Assembly: GCA_963708905.1 (NCBI GenBank) | Contig: CAVPUV010000081.1 | Coordinates: 62,001 to 126,000, forward strand | Origin: SHZL01 sp963708905 | GTDB taxonomy: Bacteria > Pseudomonadota > Gammaproteobacteria > Xanthomonadales > SZUA-36 | Direction: 5' to 3' | Length of the DNA: 64,000 bases | Shown: positions 34,027 to 42,688 of the stretch, piece by piece | Layout: the number at the start of each line of letters is the position of its first letter | Numbering within the stretch: the first letter of the stretch is position 1 | Translations under genes and position numbers: made by a program | Notes under the pieces: generated by a model | What the model saw: only the letters and a program-made list of their open reading frames with translations | Databases searched by the model: none | Told to the model about the DNA's origin: nothing

Positions 34027-35880
34027 ATGGGAGCGGAAGCCGGCCTGATACTCACTGGGGACATGATGCTTGTTCTGGTGGTGCTGAGCGCGACCATCGG
34101 CCTGTTTGTATCCGAACTGCTGCGCATTGATGTCGCCGCCATTGTAGTCATGGTGGTCATTGGCCTGCTCGGCCTGGTGCCGGCAGCGGATCTGTTCAAT
34201 GGCTTTGCTTCCAATGCAGTTCTGTCCATCATCGCAGTGATGATTCTTGGAGCCGGCCTGGATCGTACCGGAGTCATGTCGGTGGTCGCGGCGTGGATTC
34301 TTAAAGCCGGCGGTAACAATTCAAACAGGATCATTTCCCTGGTGTCGGGTTTGGTCGGCATCGTTTCCGGTTTCATGCAAAATGTCTCCGCAACCGCTCT
34401 GTTCATGCCGGTCACTTCCCGTATTGCTGCACGTACCCAGATTCCTCTTTCCAGCTTACTCATGCCGATGGGTTTTTGCGCCATCCTCGGTGGCACATTG
34501 ACCATGGTAGGCTCGTCGCCACTGATCCTGTTGAACGATCTGATCGTCAATGCCAATCGCTCACTTCCTCCTGGCGTAGAGACACTGCAAACCTTGCACC
34601 TTTTCGACGTTGCGCCTATTGGTCTGGCACTGCTGTCGTCGGGCATCGTCTTTTTACTGCTTGCGGTTCGCTTCCTGCTGCCCAATGTCAGGGAGAAATC
34701 CATTAGCGCGCCCGCGCACACCCAGTCTTATTTTGCAGACGTTTATGGCATACAGGGCAATATATTTGAATTGCTGGTCACGGTTGACAGCCCGCTGGTC
34801 GGAATGAGGATTGGAGATGCCGAAAAACTCGAGGGTACTCCGTTGCTGCTGGCCATTCGCAACACTGAGGAACCCCGTCTGGCACCGCCCTCCGATGAAA
34901 TGATCTGGGTTGGTACTATCCTGGGCGTCATGGGTACGCGCGATGTAGTCGGGCAGTTCGCGCTGGATTACCAGTGCCGGGTGCAACCGCGGTTGAGAAC
35001 TTTTGGCGGTTTGTTCAACTCCAGCCGCACGGGTATTTCCGAGGTGGTGATTCCGCCGGGTTCGCGGCTGATTGGGCGGACCATCAATGAAGCGCGCTTG
35101 CGCAAACGCTACGGTATCAGCGTGCTGGCGGTCAACCGGCGTGGTGATATCCTGACGCGCGGCATACGCGACATCAAATTGGAAACCGGTGATTGTCTGG
35201 TCTCACACAGTACCTGGCAGGACCTGTCGATGGTCAGTCGCGAACGTGATTTCATTGTTGCAACAGAAATACCCAAAGAAGAACAACGGCCGCAAAAAGT
35301 CGCGCACGCTCTGGTTTTTTTTGCTATCGCCATTTTTTTTGCCATTTTTACCGACTACCTGCTTTCGATCGCACTGCTGGTCGGTGTTATTGGTATGATT
35401 CTGAGTGGAGTGCTCAGCATCGATGAAGCCTACGGTGCCGTGAGTTGGAAGACGGTTTTTCTTCTCGCCAGCCTGATTCCGCTGGGCCAGGCCATGGAAC
35501 GAACTGGCACGGCGGCATGGATTGCGCAGGAACTCATGCTGATTCTGGGTGACGTTCCATCGATTGTAATTCAGATAGCCCTGGCGTTATTGGCGACCGT
35601 GTTCAGCCTGGTCTTGTCAAATATGGGCGCCACAACCATTCTGGTGCCCATTGCGGTCAGTATAGCGTTGACGACCGGCGCCAACCCGCTGATGTATGCG
35701 CTGATTATTGCTCTGTCCGCATCCAACGCCTTCATCCTGCCAACGAATCAGGTCAATGCGCTTATCATGGGGCCAGGTGGCTACCGGGTGATCGACTTCC
35801 TCCGCGTGGGCGGCATCATGACTCTGGTTTTTATGACAGTGATGCTGACCATGGTCAATCTGCTCTTCAGTAACCCATGA
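34027..35880 (+). CDS. SLC13-family permease with two TrkA-C domains
   Basis: A 617-residue transporter: a first membrane half (residues ~10-210), a central soluble part with two RCK_C/TrkA-C domains (around DVYGIQGNIFELLVTVDSPLVG and SEVVIPPGSRLIGRTINEARL), and a second membrane half with SNMGATTILVPIAVSIAL and FILPTNQVNALIMGPGGY. This is the SLC13 (DASS)-like arrangement with inserted ligand-sensing domains, often annotated as sodium/dicarboxylate or sulfate carriers; substrate is not decidable. ATG 34027 has GGAG 11 nt upstream; ATG 34063 is an alternative. Confidence 0.87.
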   Translation: MGAEAGLILTGDMMLVLVVLSATIGLFVSELLRIDVAAIVVMVVIGLLGLVPAADLFNGFASNAVLSIIAVMILGAGLDRTGVMSVVAAWILKAGGNNSNRIISLVSGLVGIVSGFMQNVSATALFMPVTSRIAARTQIPLSSLLMPMGFCAILGGTLTMVGSSPLILLNDLIVNANRSLPPGVETLQTLHLFDVAPIGLALLSSGIVFLLLAVRFLLPNVREKSISAPAHTQSYFADVYGIQGNIFELLVTVDSPLVGMRIGDAEKLEGTPLLLAIRNTEEPRLAPPSDEMIWVGTILGVMGTRDVVGQFALDYQCRVQPRLRTFGGLFNSSRTGISEVVIPPGSRLIGRTINEARLRKRYGISVLAVNRRGDILTRGIRDIKLETGDCLVSHSTWQDLSMVSRERDFIVATEIPKEEQRPQKVAHALVFFAIAIFFAIFTDYLLSIALLVGVIGMILSGVLSIDEAYGAVSWKTVFLLASLIPLGQAMERTGTAAWIAQELMLILGDVPSIVIQIALALLATVFSLVLSNMGATTILVPIAVSIALTTGANPLMYALIIALSASNAFILPTNQVNALIMGPGGYRVIDFLRVGGIMTLVFMTVMLTMVNLLFSNP

Positions 35881-35969
35881 ACCTGGTACTACGCTTTTTA
35901 AAAAGGACGTTGTATTTCTGTTCTGTAGGTATAAACTAAAATTGCAAAAGCTATCGAGGGTGAGTAAAG

Positions 35970-36404
35970 ATGTCCACGATTCGCGAGGTCCTGGACCGTA
36001 AAGGGAGTACGGTCATTACCATTCACAGTGGTGCTTCTGTGTTTGAAGCAATAGGCATCATGTCCGAGGCCAATGTGGGTGCTTTGATTATCCAGGACGG
36101 TGACCAGCCTGCCGGTATATTCACTGAGCGCGATTATTTACGGAAAATCGCCCTCAAAGGCCGCTCGTCCTCCAATACGGTACTTCGAGATGTGATGTCA
36201 TCTCCGTTGATTACCGTTTTGCCGACGGAATCTTCCGAAGTGGCAATGAAAACCATGACGGAACGACGCTGCCGCCACCTGGTTGTAATGGAAGGCGGCA
36301 AAATGGCGGGTGTCATTTCACTCGGCGACCTCGTCAAGCACTTGTTGCAGGAAAAACAAGCTGAAGTGGAACAAATGGCGCAATATATCGCTGGCTCTTA
36401 CTGA
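35970..36404 (+). CDS. Two-CBS-domain protein
   Basis: A 144-residue protein made of a CBS pair: TVITIHSGASVFEAIGIMSEANVGALI ... GIFTERDYLRKI and VLPTESSEVAMKTMTERRCRHLVV ... GVISLGDLVKH. Such stand-alone CBS pairs bind adenine nucleotides and regulate partners. GAGGGTGAG lies before the ATG. It lies 90 nt after the permease and 20 nt before glyoxalase I, suggesting a shared transcript. Confidence 0.92.
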   Translation: MSTIREVLDRKGSTVITIHSGASVFEAIGIMSEANVGALIIQDGDQPAGIFTERDYLRKIALKGRSSSNTVLRDVMSSPLITVLPTESSEVAMKTMTERRCRHLVVMEGGKMAGVISLGDLVKHLLQEKQAEVEQMAQYIAGSY

Positions 36405-36424
36405 CGGTTATTTTTCAGCCTCGA

Positions 36425-36844
36425 ATGAAATACCTGCACACCATGGTACGGGTATCCAGCCTTGAAGCATCGCTGGCGTTTTATTGCACTGCGCTTGGCT
36501 TGCATGAAGTGGCGCGCAAAGACGTTCCGGCCGGCCGTTTCACGCTGGTGTTTCTGGCCGCGCCGGGGGATGAGGACGTGCAGCTCGAACTGACCCATAA
36601 CTGGGATCCCGAAACCTATTCAGGCGGGCGAAATTTCGGTCATCTGGCCTATGCTGTCGATAATATCTACGATGCCTGCCAACGCCTGGTGGATGCTGGT
36701 GTAACGATCAACCGCCCTCCGCGTGATGGGCGCATGGCATTTGTGCGTTCGCCCGATGGTATCTCCATCGAACTGTTGCAGCGCAACTCCCCCCTGCCAC
36801 CGCAGGAACCCTGGGCTTCGATGGCAAATACCGGTAACTGGTGA
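36425..36844 (+). CDS. gloA: Lactoylglutathione lyase (glyoxalase I)
   Basis: A 139-residue VOC metalloenzyme that isomerises the methylglyoxal-glutathione hemithioacetal. All four metal ligands are visible: H5 (KYLHTMVRV), E55 (VQLELTHNW), H73 (FGHLAYAV) and E116 (SIELLQR). SLAFYCTALGL and LTHNWDPETYSGGRNFGHLAY are GloA-specific. Length is typical. Glutathione for this reaction would come from GshB, also in this window. Confidence 0.95.
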   Translation: MKYLHTMVRVSSLEASLAFYCTALGLHEVARKDVPAGRFTLVFLAAPGDEDVQLELTHNWDPETYSGGRNFGHLAYAVDNIYDACQRLVDAGVTINRPPRDGRMAFVRSPDGISIELLQRNSPLPPQEPWASMANTGNW

Positions 36845-36866
36845 TCCGGGCTGCGCTTAATTTTTG

Positions 36867-38222
36867 TCAATGCCCGTAACCGTGGACGCTCGGTATCGGC
36901 GCTGAAAAGAAGTCGAAGAACAGGTAAATCACCACGCTGCTGACGATCAACGTCATCAGCATGGCCGGCGTACCGTAGCGAAACCAGACCCATGGTGTAA
37001 TCGCCAGCGAGGGATCATTCTCTTTCTTCGCCAGCCGTTCGGAAATGGTGACGATATAGACATTCGCGGTCGAACCGATGTGCGTGCCGTTGCCACCCAT
37101 ACCCACTCCCACTGACAACGCCCACCAAAGGGGTGTGATTTGAATACCCTGTGCTTCCATACCCAGCAAAATCGGAATCATTGCCGCAGTAAATGGAATA
37201 TTGTCAATCAGAGCCGACAGGAACGCAGCTACCCACAACAGCACCAGCGTGGCTGTGAGCAGGTCTTTCTGCACAAACGGCACGATGAACTGCCCCAGGT
37301 ATCTGAGGAATCCGCTGTGGTCCACTCCGCCGACCACGATGAACAGTGAAATGAAGAAAATCAGCAAAGGGATTTCGACATCTTCCATCGCGTGATCCAT
37401 TTCCACCTTGCGCGCGATGAATAGCAACAGGGTCAGTCCCGTGGCTGAAACCATCCACGGCTCCCAGCCGATCTGGTGATGAACGACAAACAGAACGACC
37501 ATCACGCCAAGTACTGACACGCATTTATGCCACAGACCACGGTCGGTGTATTCCACCGGCTGGTCGAATTTACCTTCCGGCCTGGCCGACATTTCTTTGT
37601 GAAACAAGAGCCGCAAAGTCAATAGCGTGGCCGCCCAGGCCAGGAACACCAAGCCACCCATGTGAATGAAAAAAGTATTGAAATCTATACCCTTGGCCGA
37701 GCCTATCATCAGGTTGGGTGGGTCACCCACCAGCGTGGCCACGCCACCGGTGTCGGTGAGCAAGGCGGCAGCCAGCAGAAAAGGAATCGGGCTGACTTTC
37801 ATCGAGCGCGTAATCATGATGATCAGCGGTCCAAAAATGACTACCGTCGTGACATTGTCCAGCAACAGCGAAAGTACCGTAACCGCCGTACCGAGAAGCA
37901 CCAGCAACAGAAACTGGTTGCCGCGGCTGAAGCGTGCCATGGTGTTTGCCAACGCCTCGAACCCACCCGTCGGAATCATGATGGAAATGATGGCCATCAT
38001 GCTGCCGAGCAGAAAAACGACGTTCCAGTCAACGGCTGCTACTGCCTGAACGGCGTTATAGAAGTCGTAATACTGACCTGCGATGATCATTGCCATGGCG
38101 CCCAGCATGGCAAACTTGGCGCGATGAAAACCGTGCAGGTGTTCACTGAAGATACCGATAAAAGTGATGGCAAGCACCACGCCCGAGGCCATCATCCCGT
38201 CGTTCATCGTCAGTTGTTCCAT
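36867..38222 (-). CDS. NhaD/ArsB-type ion transporter, tandem copy 3
   Basis: A 451-residue membrane protein of the ion transporter superfamily with about twelve helices. Motifs shared with the two copies upstream: LLDNVTTVVIFGPLI, TLVGDPPNLMIGSAKG, DNIPFTAAMIPILLG and GGNGTHIGSTANVYIV. The two D-N and G-D-P-P-N/G-N-G-T-x2-G-S-T-A-N elements are the inverted-repeat substrate sites of NhaD and ArsB relatives. Sodium/proton exchange is the likeliest activity; arsenite export is possible, but no ars genes are near. It follows copy 2 by 18 nt, so both share a transcript. Confidence 0.85.
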   Translation of the reverse strand: MEQLTMNDGMMASGVVLAITFIGIFSEHLHGFHRAKFAMLGAMAMIIAGQYYDFYNAVQAVAAVDWNVVFLLGSMMAIISIMIPTGGFEALANTMARFSRGNQFLLLVLLGTAVTVLSLLLDNVTTVVIFGPLIIMITRSMKVSPIPFLLAAALLTDTGGVATLVGDPPNLMIGSAKGIDFNTFFIHMGGLVFLAWAATLLTLRLLFHKEMSARPEGKFDQPVEYTDRGLWHKCVSVLGVMVVLFVVHHQIGWEPWMVSATGLTLLLFIARKVEMDHAMEDVEIPLLIFFISLFIVVGGVDHSGFLRYLGQFIVPFVQKDLLTATLVLLWVAAFLSALIDNIPFTAAMIPILLGMEAQGIQITPLWWALSVGVGMGGNGTHIGSTANVYIVTISERLAKKENDPSLAITPWVWFRYGTPAMLMTLIVSSVVIYLFFDFFSAPIPSVHGYGH

Positions 38223-38240
38223 TTCCCTTTGCTCTCACAT

Positions 38241-39599
38241 TCAGCCATGGCCGGTAGTTGCCATCGCAGGAATGGGCGTGTTGAAAAAATCAAAAAAGAA
38301 GTAAAACACCAGGCTGCTGACGATCAGTGTCACCAGCATGGCCGGGGTGCCGGAGCGGAACCAGACCCATGGTGTGATCGCCAGCGTGGGATCATTTTCC
38401 TTCTTCGCCAGCCGTTCGGAGATGGTCACGATGTAGACATTTGCCGTAGATCCGATATGTGTGCCATTGCCACCCATGCCGACGCCAACCGCCAATGCCC
38501 ACCAAAGCGGTGTCACGTGAATGCCCTGTGCTTCCATCCCCAGCAGGAGTGGAATCATCGCCGCGGTGAACGGAATATTGTCGATAGCGGCGGACAGGAA
38601 AGCGGCTGCCCATAACAGCACCAGTGTTGCGGTCAGCAGGTCTTTCTGCACAAACGGTACGATGAACTGACCGAGGTATCTGAGGAATCCGCTGTGCTCC
38701 ACCCCGCCGACGACGATGAACAGCGAAATGAAGAAAATCAGCAAGGGGATTTCGACGTCTTCCATCGCGTGATCCATTTCCACTTGGCGCGCAATGAACA
38801 AGAGCAGGGTCAGTCCCGTGGCCGCCACCATCCAGGGCTCCCAATTTATCTGGTGATGGACGACGAAAAGCACCACCATTATGCCAAGTACCGCCAGGCA
38901 TTTATTCCACAAACTGCGGTCTTCGTATTCAACCGCCTGGTCGAATGCGCCTTGCGGCGTGACGGCCATTTCCTGGCGAAACAATACCCGTAAGGTCAAC
39001 AGGATGGCTGCCCAGGCGAGGAACACCAGCCCGCCCATGTGGATGAAAAAGGTATTGAAATCGATGCCTTTGGCCGAGCCTATCATCAGGTTGGGCGGGT
39101 CGCCCACCAGCGTGGCCACGCCGCCGGTGTCGGACAGCAGGGCGGCGGCCATCAGAAAAGGAATCGGGGTGACTTTCATCGACCGCGCGATCATGATGAT
39201 CAGCGGCCCGAAGATGACCACCGTGGTGACGTTATCCAGCAACAGAGAGAGCACGGTGACAGCAGTGCCGAGCAGGATCAGCAGCAGAAACTGGTTGCCT
39301 CCACTGATACGCGCGAGATAATTTGCCAGCGCTTCAAATCCACCCGTTGGAATCATGATCGAGACGATGCTCATCATGCACCCCAGCAGAAAGACGACGT
39401 TCCAATCAACGGATTTTACTGCCAGCACGGAGTTATAGAATCCGTAATACTGCCCCACGATGACCATCAATATGGCACCCAGCATGGCGAATTTGGCACG
39501 GTGAAATCCGTGTATGTGCTCGGTAAAAATGCCAAGGAAGGTGACGGCAAGCACTATGCCGGAAGCCAGCATGGCGTCGTTCATAACCAATTGTTCCAC
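38241..39599 (-). CDS. NhaD/ArsB-type ion transporter, tandem copy 2
   Basis: A 452-residue paralogue of the genes on both sides, alignable end to end with them. It begins MEQLVMNDAMLASGIVLAVT and keeps all superfamily motifs. Compared with copy 1 the differences concentrate in the cytoplasmic loop around residues 215-240 (RQEMAVTPQGAFDQAVEYED here) and the C-terminal tail (IPAMATTGHG). It follows copy 1 by 146 bp holding a minus-strand terminator and presumably its own promoter. Confidence 0.85.
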   Translation of the reverse strand: MEQLVMNDAMLASGIVLAVTFLGIFTEHIHGFHRAKFAMLGAILMVIVGQYYGFYNSVLAVKSVDWNVVFLLGCMMSIVSIMIPTGGFEALANYLARISGGNQFLLLILLGTAVTVLSLLLDNVTTVVIFGPLIIMIARSMKVTPIPFLMAAALLSDTGGVATLVGDPPNLMIGSAKGIDFNTFFIHMGGLVFLAWAAILLTLRVLFRQEMAVTPQGAFDQAVEYEDRSLWNKCLAVLGIMVVLFVVHHQINWEPWMVAATGLTLLLFIARQVEMDHAMEDVEIPLLIFFISLFIVVGGVEHSGFLRYLGQFIVPFVQKDLLTATLVLLWAAAFLSAAIDNIPFTAAMIPLLLGMEAQGIHVTPLWWALAVGVGMGGNGTHIGSTANVYIVTISERLAKKENDPTLAITPWVWFRSGTPAMLVTLIVSSLVFYFFFDFFNTPIPAMATTGHG

Positions 39600-39682
39600 G
39601 GTGGGATAGCTCCGGAATTTCGATTCAATGGTTTTTTAGTCAAGCCACGTCCGGCCTGACGGGACGATTAGATTGCGCATGG

Positions 39683-39710
39683 AAAAACAGCCCGGGAACT
39701 TCAGGCTGTT
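39683..39710 (-). terminator. Terminator between transporter copies 1 and 2
   Basis: On the minus strand AACAGCC (39710-39704) pairs with GGCTGTT (39692-39686) across an 11-nt loop and is followed by a T-rich run (plus-strand A-run 39683-39687). It would end or attenuate transcription from copy 1 before copies 2 and 3. Confidence 0.6.
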
Positions 39711-39745
39711 TCATCGCGTACATGCTTTTCGGGTTGCTCACAATC

Positions 39746-41107
39746 CTAATCATGGGCAGTAGCCGACACGGTTGGAATGACACCGTTGAAAAAATCAAAG
39801 AAAAAGTAAAATACCAGGCTGCAGATGGCCAGTGTAACCAGCATGGCGGGGGTTCCGTAACGGAACCACACCCACGGGGTGATGGCCAGCGAGGGGTTGT
39901 TCTCTCTTTTCGCCAAACGCTCGGAAATGGTGACGATATAAACATTCGCGGTGGAGCCGATATGCGTGCCGTTGCCGCCCATCCCGACGCCAACCGCCAA
40001 TGCCCACCAAAGGGGTGCGACGTGAACGCCCTGTGCCTCCATCCCCAACAGAATGGGGATCATGGCCGCGGTAAATGGAATGTTGTCGATCAGAGCCGAC
40101 AGGATCGCGGCCACCCACATCAGCACCAGGGTCGCCGTCAACAAGTCTTTCTGTACAAAGGGAATGATGAACTGGCCGGCATATTTCAGAAACTGGCTGT
40201 GCTCAACGCCACCGACGACGATAAACAGTGAGATGAAAAAAATCAGCAAGGGGATTTCGACATCTTCCATGGCGTGATCCATTTCCACTTTGCGGGCAAT
40301 GAACACCAGCAGTGTCAGCCCGGCAGCAGATACCATCCACGGCTCCCAGCCAATGGAGTGGTGGGTCACAAAAAGAATGACCATCACACCCAGAACGAAC
40401 AGACTTTGGTTCCACAACTGCCGGTCCTTGTACTCCACGGCTTCGTGAAACTCGCCCTGCGGCTTGATGGCCAACTGCTTTCTGAACAGGACCCGCAGCA
40501 CTACCAGGATAGCCAACCAGGCGAGAAAGACGATACCACCCATGTGAATGAAAAAGGTGTTGAAGTCGATACCCTTGGCGGAGCCAATCATCAGATTGGG
40601 CGGGTCACCCACCAAAGTCGCGACACCACCGGTGTCGGAAAGCAAAGCCGCGGCCAGCAGGAAGGGAATCGGAGAGACTTTCATTGCCCGCGAAATGATG
40701 ATGATCAGCGGCCCGAAAATGACCACCGTGGTGACATTATCCAGCAGCAGGGAAAGCACCGTTACGGCGGTGCCCAGTAGAACCAGCAGCTTGAATTGCT
40801 TGCCTCGACTGATTCGGGCCATGTAGTTGGCCAGGGCCTCGAAGCCTCCGGTAGGGATCATGATGGAGACGATGGCCATCATGCAGCCCAGCAGGAAGAC
40901 CACGTTCCAGTCCACCGCGTCTACCGCCTGCATCGAGTCATAAAAACCGTAGTACTGGCCCACGATGATCATCAGGATTGCGCCGAGCATGGCAAACTTG
41001 GCGCGGTGGAATCCATGCAGGTGCTCGGTGAATATTCCGAGGAAGGTGAACGCAAGGACGATGCCGGATACCAGCATTCCTTCGTTCATTACCAAGGCTT
41101 CCGTCAT
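39746..41107 (-). CDS. NhaD/ArsB-type ion transporter, tandem copy 1
   Basis: A 453-residue first copy of the tandem array (MTEALVMNEGMLVSGIVLAF). Signature motifs as in the other copies, including VEMDHAMEDVEIPLLIFF in the middle and IGSTANVYIVTISERLAK near the end, the latter followed by KRENNPSLAITPWVW. Copies 2 and 3 are slightly closer to each other in their N-terminal opening (both MEQL-x-MND). Tandem triplication suggests dosage or division of labour in sodium or pH homeostasis. Confidence 0.85.
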   Translation of the reverse strand: MTEALVMNEGMLVSGIVLAFTFLGIFTEHLHGFHRAKFAMLGAILMIIVGQYYGFYDSMQAVDAVDWNVVFLLGCMMAIVSIMIPTGGFEALANYMARISRGKQFKLLVLLGTAVTVLSLLLDNVTTVVIFGPLIIIISRAMKVSPIPFLLAAALLSDTGGVATLVGDPPNLMIGSAKGIDFNTFFIHMGGIVFLAWLAILVVLRVLFRKQLAIKPQGEFHEAVEYKDRQLWNQSLFVLGVMVILFVTHHSIGWEPWMVSAAGLTLLVFIARKVEMDHAMEDVEIPLLIFFISLFIVVGGVEHSQFLKYAGQFIIPFVQKDLLTATLVLMWVAAILSALIDNIPFTAAMIPILLGMEAQGVHVAPLWWALAVGVGMGGNGTHIGSTANVYIVTISERLAKRENNPSLAITPWVWFRYGTPAMLVTLAICSLVFYFFFDFFNGVIPTVSATAHD

Positions 41108-41188
41108 CCTGCAGTCTCCGCTGGCTGGCCGAAAAATGGGTCTGATTGGGGCAGGCGACTATTATGCACAGAACATATAGCTTAGGAA

Positions 41189-41334
41189 GCTCTGAATAAT
41201 TCATCCTTGAATTATCAGAGCACGCCAAACAAAAAATGTGATTTTTGTTTGGCTCTCATTTTCAATGGCTTATAGCCATTGAAAATGTTGGCACATCCCT
41301 GTGCCAAGGAAACTCTGAATAAATCAGAGTTTCC
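41189..41334. repeat. Cascade of five hairpins (composite palindromic repeat, copy 2)
   Basis: Five near-contiguous hairpins fill the gap between the transporter array and metK: 41189-41221 (GCTCTGA/TCAGAGC), 41224-41253 (GCCAAACAAAAA/TTTTTGTTTGGC), 41257-41287 (CATTTTCAATGGCT/AGCCATTGAAAATG), 41288-41307 (TTGGCAC-ATCCCT-GTGCCAA) and 41308-41334 (GGAAACTCTGA/TCAGAGTTTCC). The first has one bulged A; the others are perfect. The second to fourth correspond in order to hairpins at 5422-5496. Confidence 0.75.
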
Positions 41335-41411
41335 CTTAACAATGTGAATCCACGAACGTTAAATTAAGAGCTTTCTCGGGGGAGGTGCAATGCAAAGTCA
41401 ATGTGTTTAGA

Positions 41412-41443
41412 ATATATCTCCTTATCTCGATTGAAAGATATAT
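41412..41443 (+). promoter_or_regulatory. Hairpin just upstream of the metK ribosome binding site
   Basis: ATATATCT (41412-41419) is perfectly complementary to AGATATAT (41436-41443), with a 16-nt loop, and ends 4 nt before the AGAGGACC ribosome binding site. It could be a weak leader structure or an operator. It does not match any SAM riboswitch class that I can recognise. Confidence 0.35.
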
Positions 41444-41461
41444 CAAAGAGGACCAGACCGT

Positions 41462-42625
41462 ATGAGCAGTTACCTTTTCACGTCGGAATCCGTTGCCGAA
41501 GGGCATCCGGATAAAGTTGCCGATCAGATTTCCGATGCCATCCTGGACGCTATCCTTAAGCAGGATCCCGCTGCGCGCGTGGCCTGTGAAACCTTCGTCA
41601 AGACGGGTGTGGCTATTGTTGGCGGCGAAATAACAACCAGCGCATGGGTTGATCTGGAGGACCTGATCCGCAAAGTCATCGTCGATATTGGCTATGACTC
41701 TTCGGACGTGGGGTTTGACGGTAATACCTGCGGGGTGATCAACATCATCGGTAAACAGTCCCCTGATATCACCCGTGGAGTCAATCGTGAGCGTCCGGAA
41801 GACCAGGGTGCGGGCGACCAGGGTCTGATGTTTGGCTATGCTACGAACGAAACCGACGTGCTGATGCCGGCACCCATCTTTTACGCCCACGAATTGATGA
41901 AACGTCAGGCCGCCGTGCGCCGCACGACCAACGAGGGCAGGATCCACCTGCGGCCGGATGCCAAGAGCCAGGTGACCATCCGTTACGAGAATGGCAAGCC
42001 CGCGGGCATCGACGCGGTGGTGTTGTCGACGCAGCACAGCGCCGAGACTTCACAGGCCGAGCTGCGTGAGTTGGTGATGGAAGAGATCATCAAACCGGTG
42101 TTACCGGAGGCCTGGCTGGATGGCAACACCAAGTACCACATTAACCCAACCGGCCGGTTTGAGATCGGCGGACCCGTTGGCGATGCCGGACTGACGGGCC
42201 GCAAGATCATCGTTGATACCTATGGTGGAATGGCGCGTCACGGTGGTGGTGCATTTTCCGGCAAGGACCCGTCCAAGGTTGACCGTTCAGCCGCTTATGC
42301 CGGACGTTACGTAGCCAAGAATCTGGTCGCTGCAGGCTTGGCGGATCGGGTGGAAATCCAGGTCTCCTATGCGATCGGGGTAGCCGAACCGACTTCCATC
42401 AGCGTGGAGACGTTTGGTACGGAAAAAGTGCCGGTGGCCAAAATCGAACAGCTGGTACGGCAGAAGTTTGACCTGCGGCCCTATAGCATCATCAGGATGC
42501 TGGATCTGATCCGACCAATCTACCAACCGCTGGCGGCATATGGCCACATGGGCCGGGAAGACCTCAATGTGAGCTGGGAGGCAACCCATCATGCTGCGGA
42601 TCTGCGCGATGCTGCCGGAATCTGA
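41462..42625 (+). CDS. metK: S-adenosylmethionine synthetase
   Basis: A 387-residue enzyme that makes SAM from methionine and ATP. FTSESVAEGHPDKVADQISDA, GAGDQGLMFGYATNET and GGGAFSGKDPSKVDRS (P-loop-like) are all intact, with the C-terminal GREDLNVSWE. The AGAGGACC site lies 9 nt upstream. It is the first gene of a methyl-cycle operon with ahcY 63 nt downstream and metF after that. Confidence 0.97.
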   Translation: MSSYLFTSESVAEGHPDKVADQISDAILDAILKQDPAARVACETFVKTGVAIVGGEITTSAWVDLEDLIRKVIVDIGYDSSDVGFDGNTCGVINIIGKQSPDITRGVNRERPEDQGAGDQGLMFGYATNETDVLMPAPIFYAHELMKRQAAVRRTTNEGRIHLRPDAKSQVTIRYENGKPAGIDAVVLSTQHSAETSQAELRELVMEEIIKPVLPEAWLDGNTKYHINPTGRFEIGGPVGDAGLTGRKIIVDTYGGMARHGGGAFSGKDPSKVDRSAAYAGRYVAKNLVAAGLADRVEIQVSYAIGVAEPTSISVETFGTEKVPVAKIEQLVRQKFDLRPYSIIRMLDLIRPIYQPLAAYGHMGREDLNVSWEATHHAADLRDAAGI

Positions 42626-42688
42626 TAGAGGCTGGTCAGGTCAGGTGGAAGATGTCGACGCTCAAATTGAATGCACGGGAGAAAAGCG

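Noticed and set aside
37662..38615. 317-codon plus-strand open frame across transporter copies 2 and 3
   Set aside because: Rich in His, Gln and Arg, a typical antisense artefact, and similar frames occur in the same place opposite each paralogue.
42626..42688. SAH riboswitch between metK and ahcY
   Set aside because: The spacer is too short and lacks the conserved core and pseudoknot arms.
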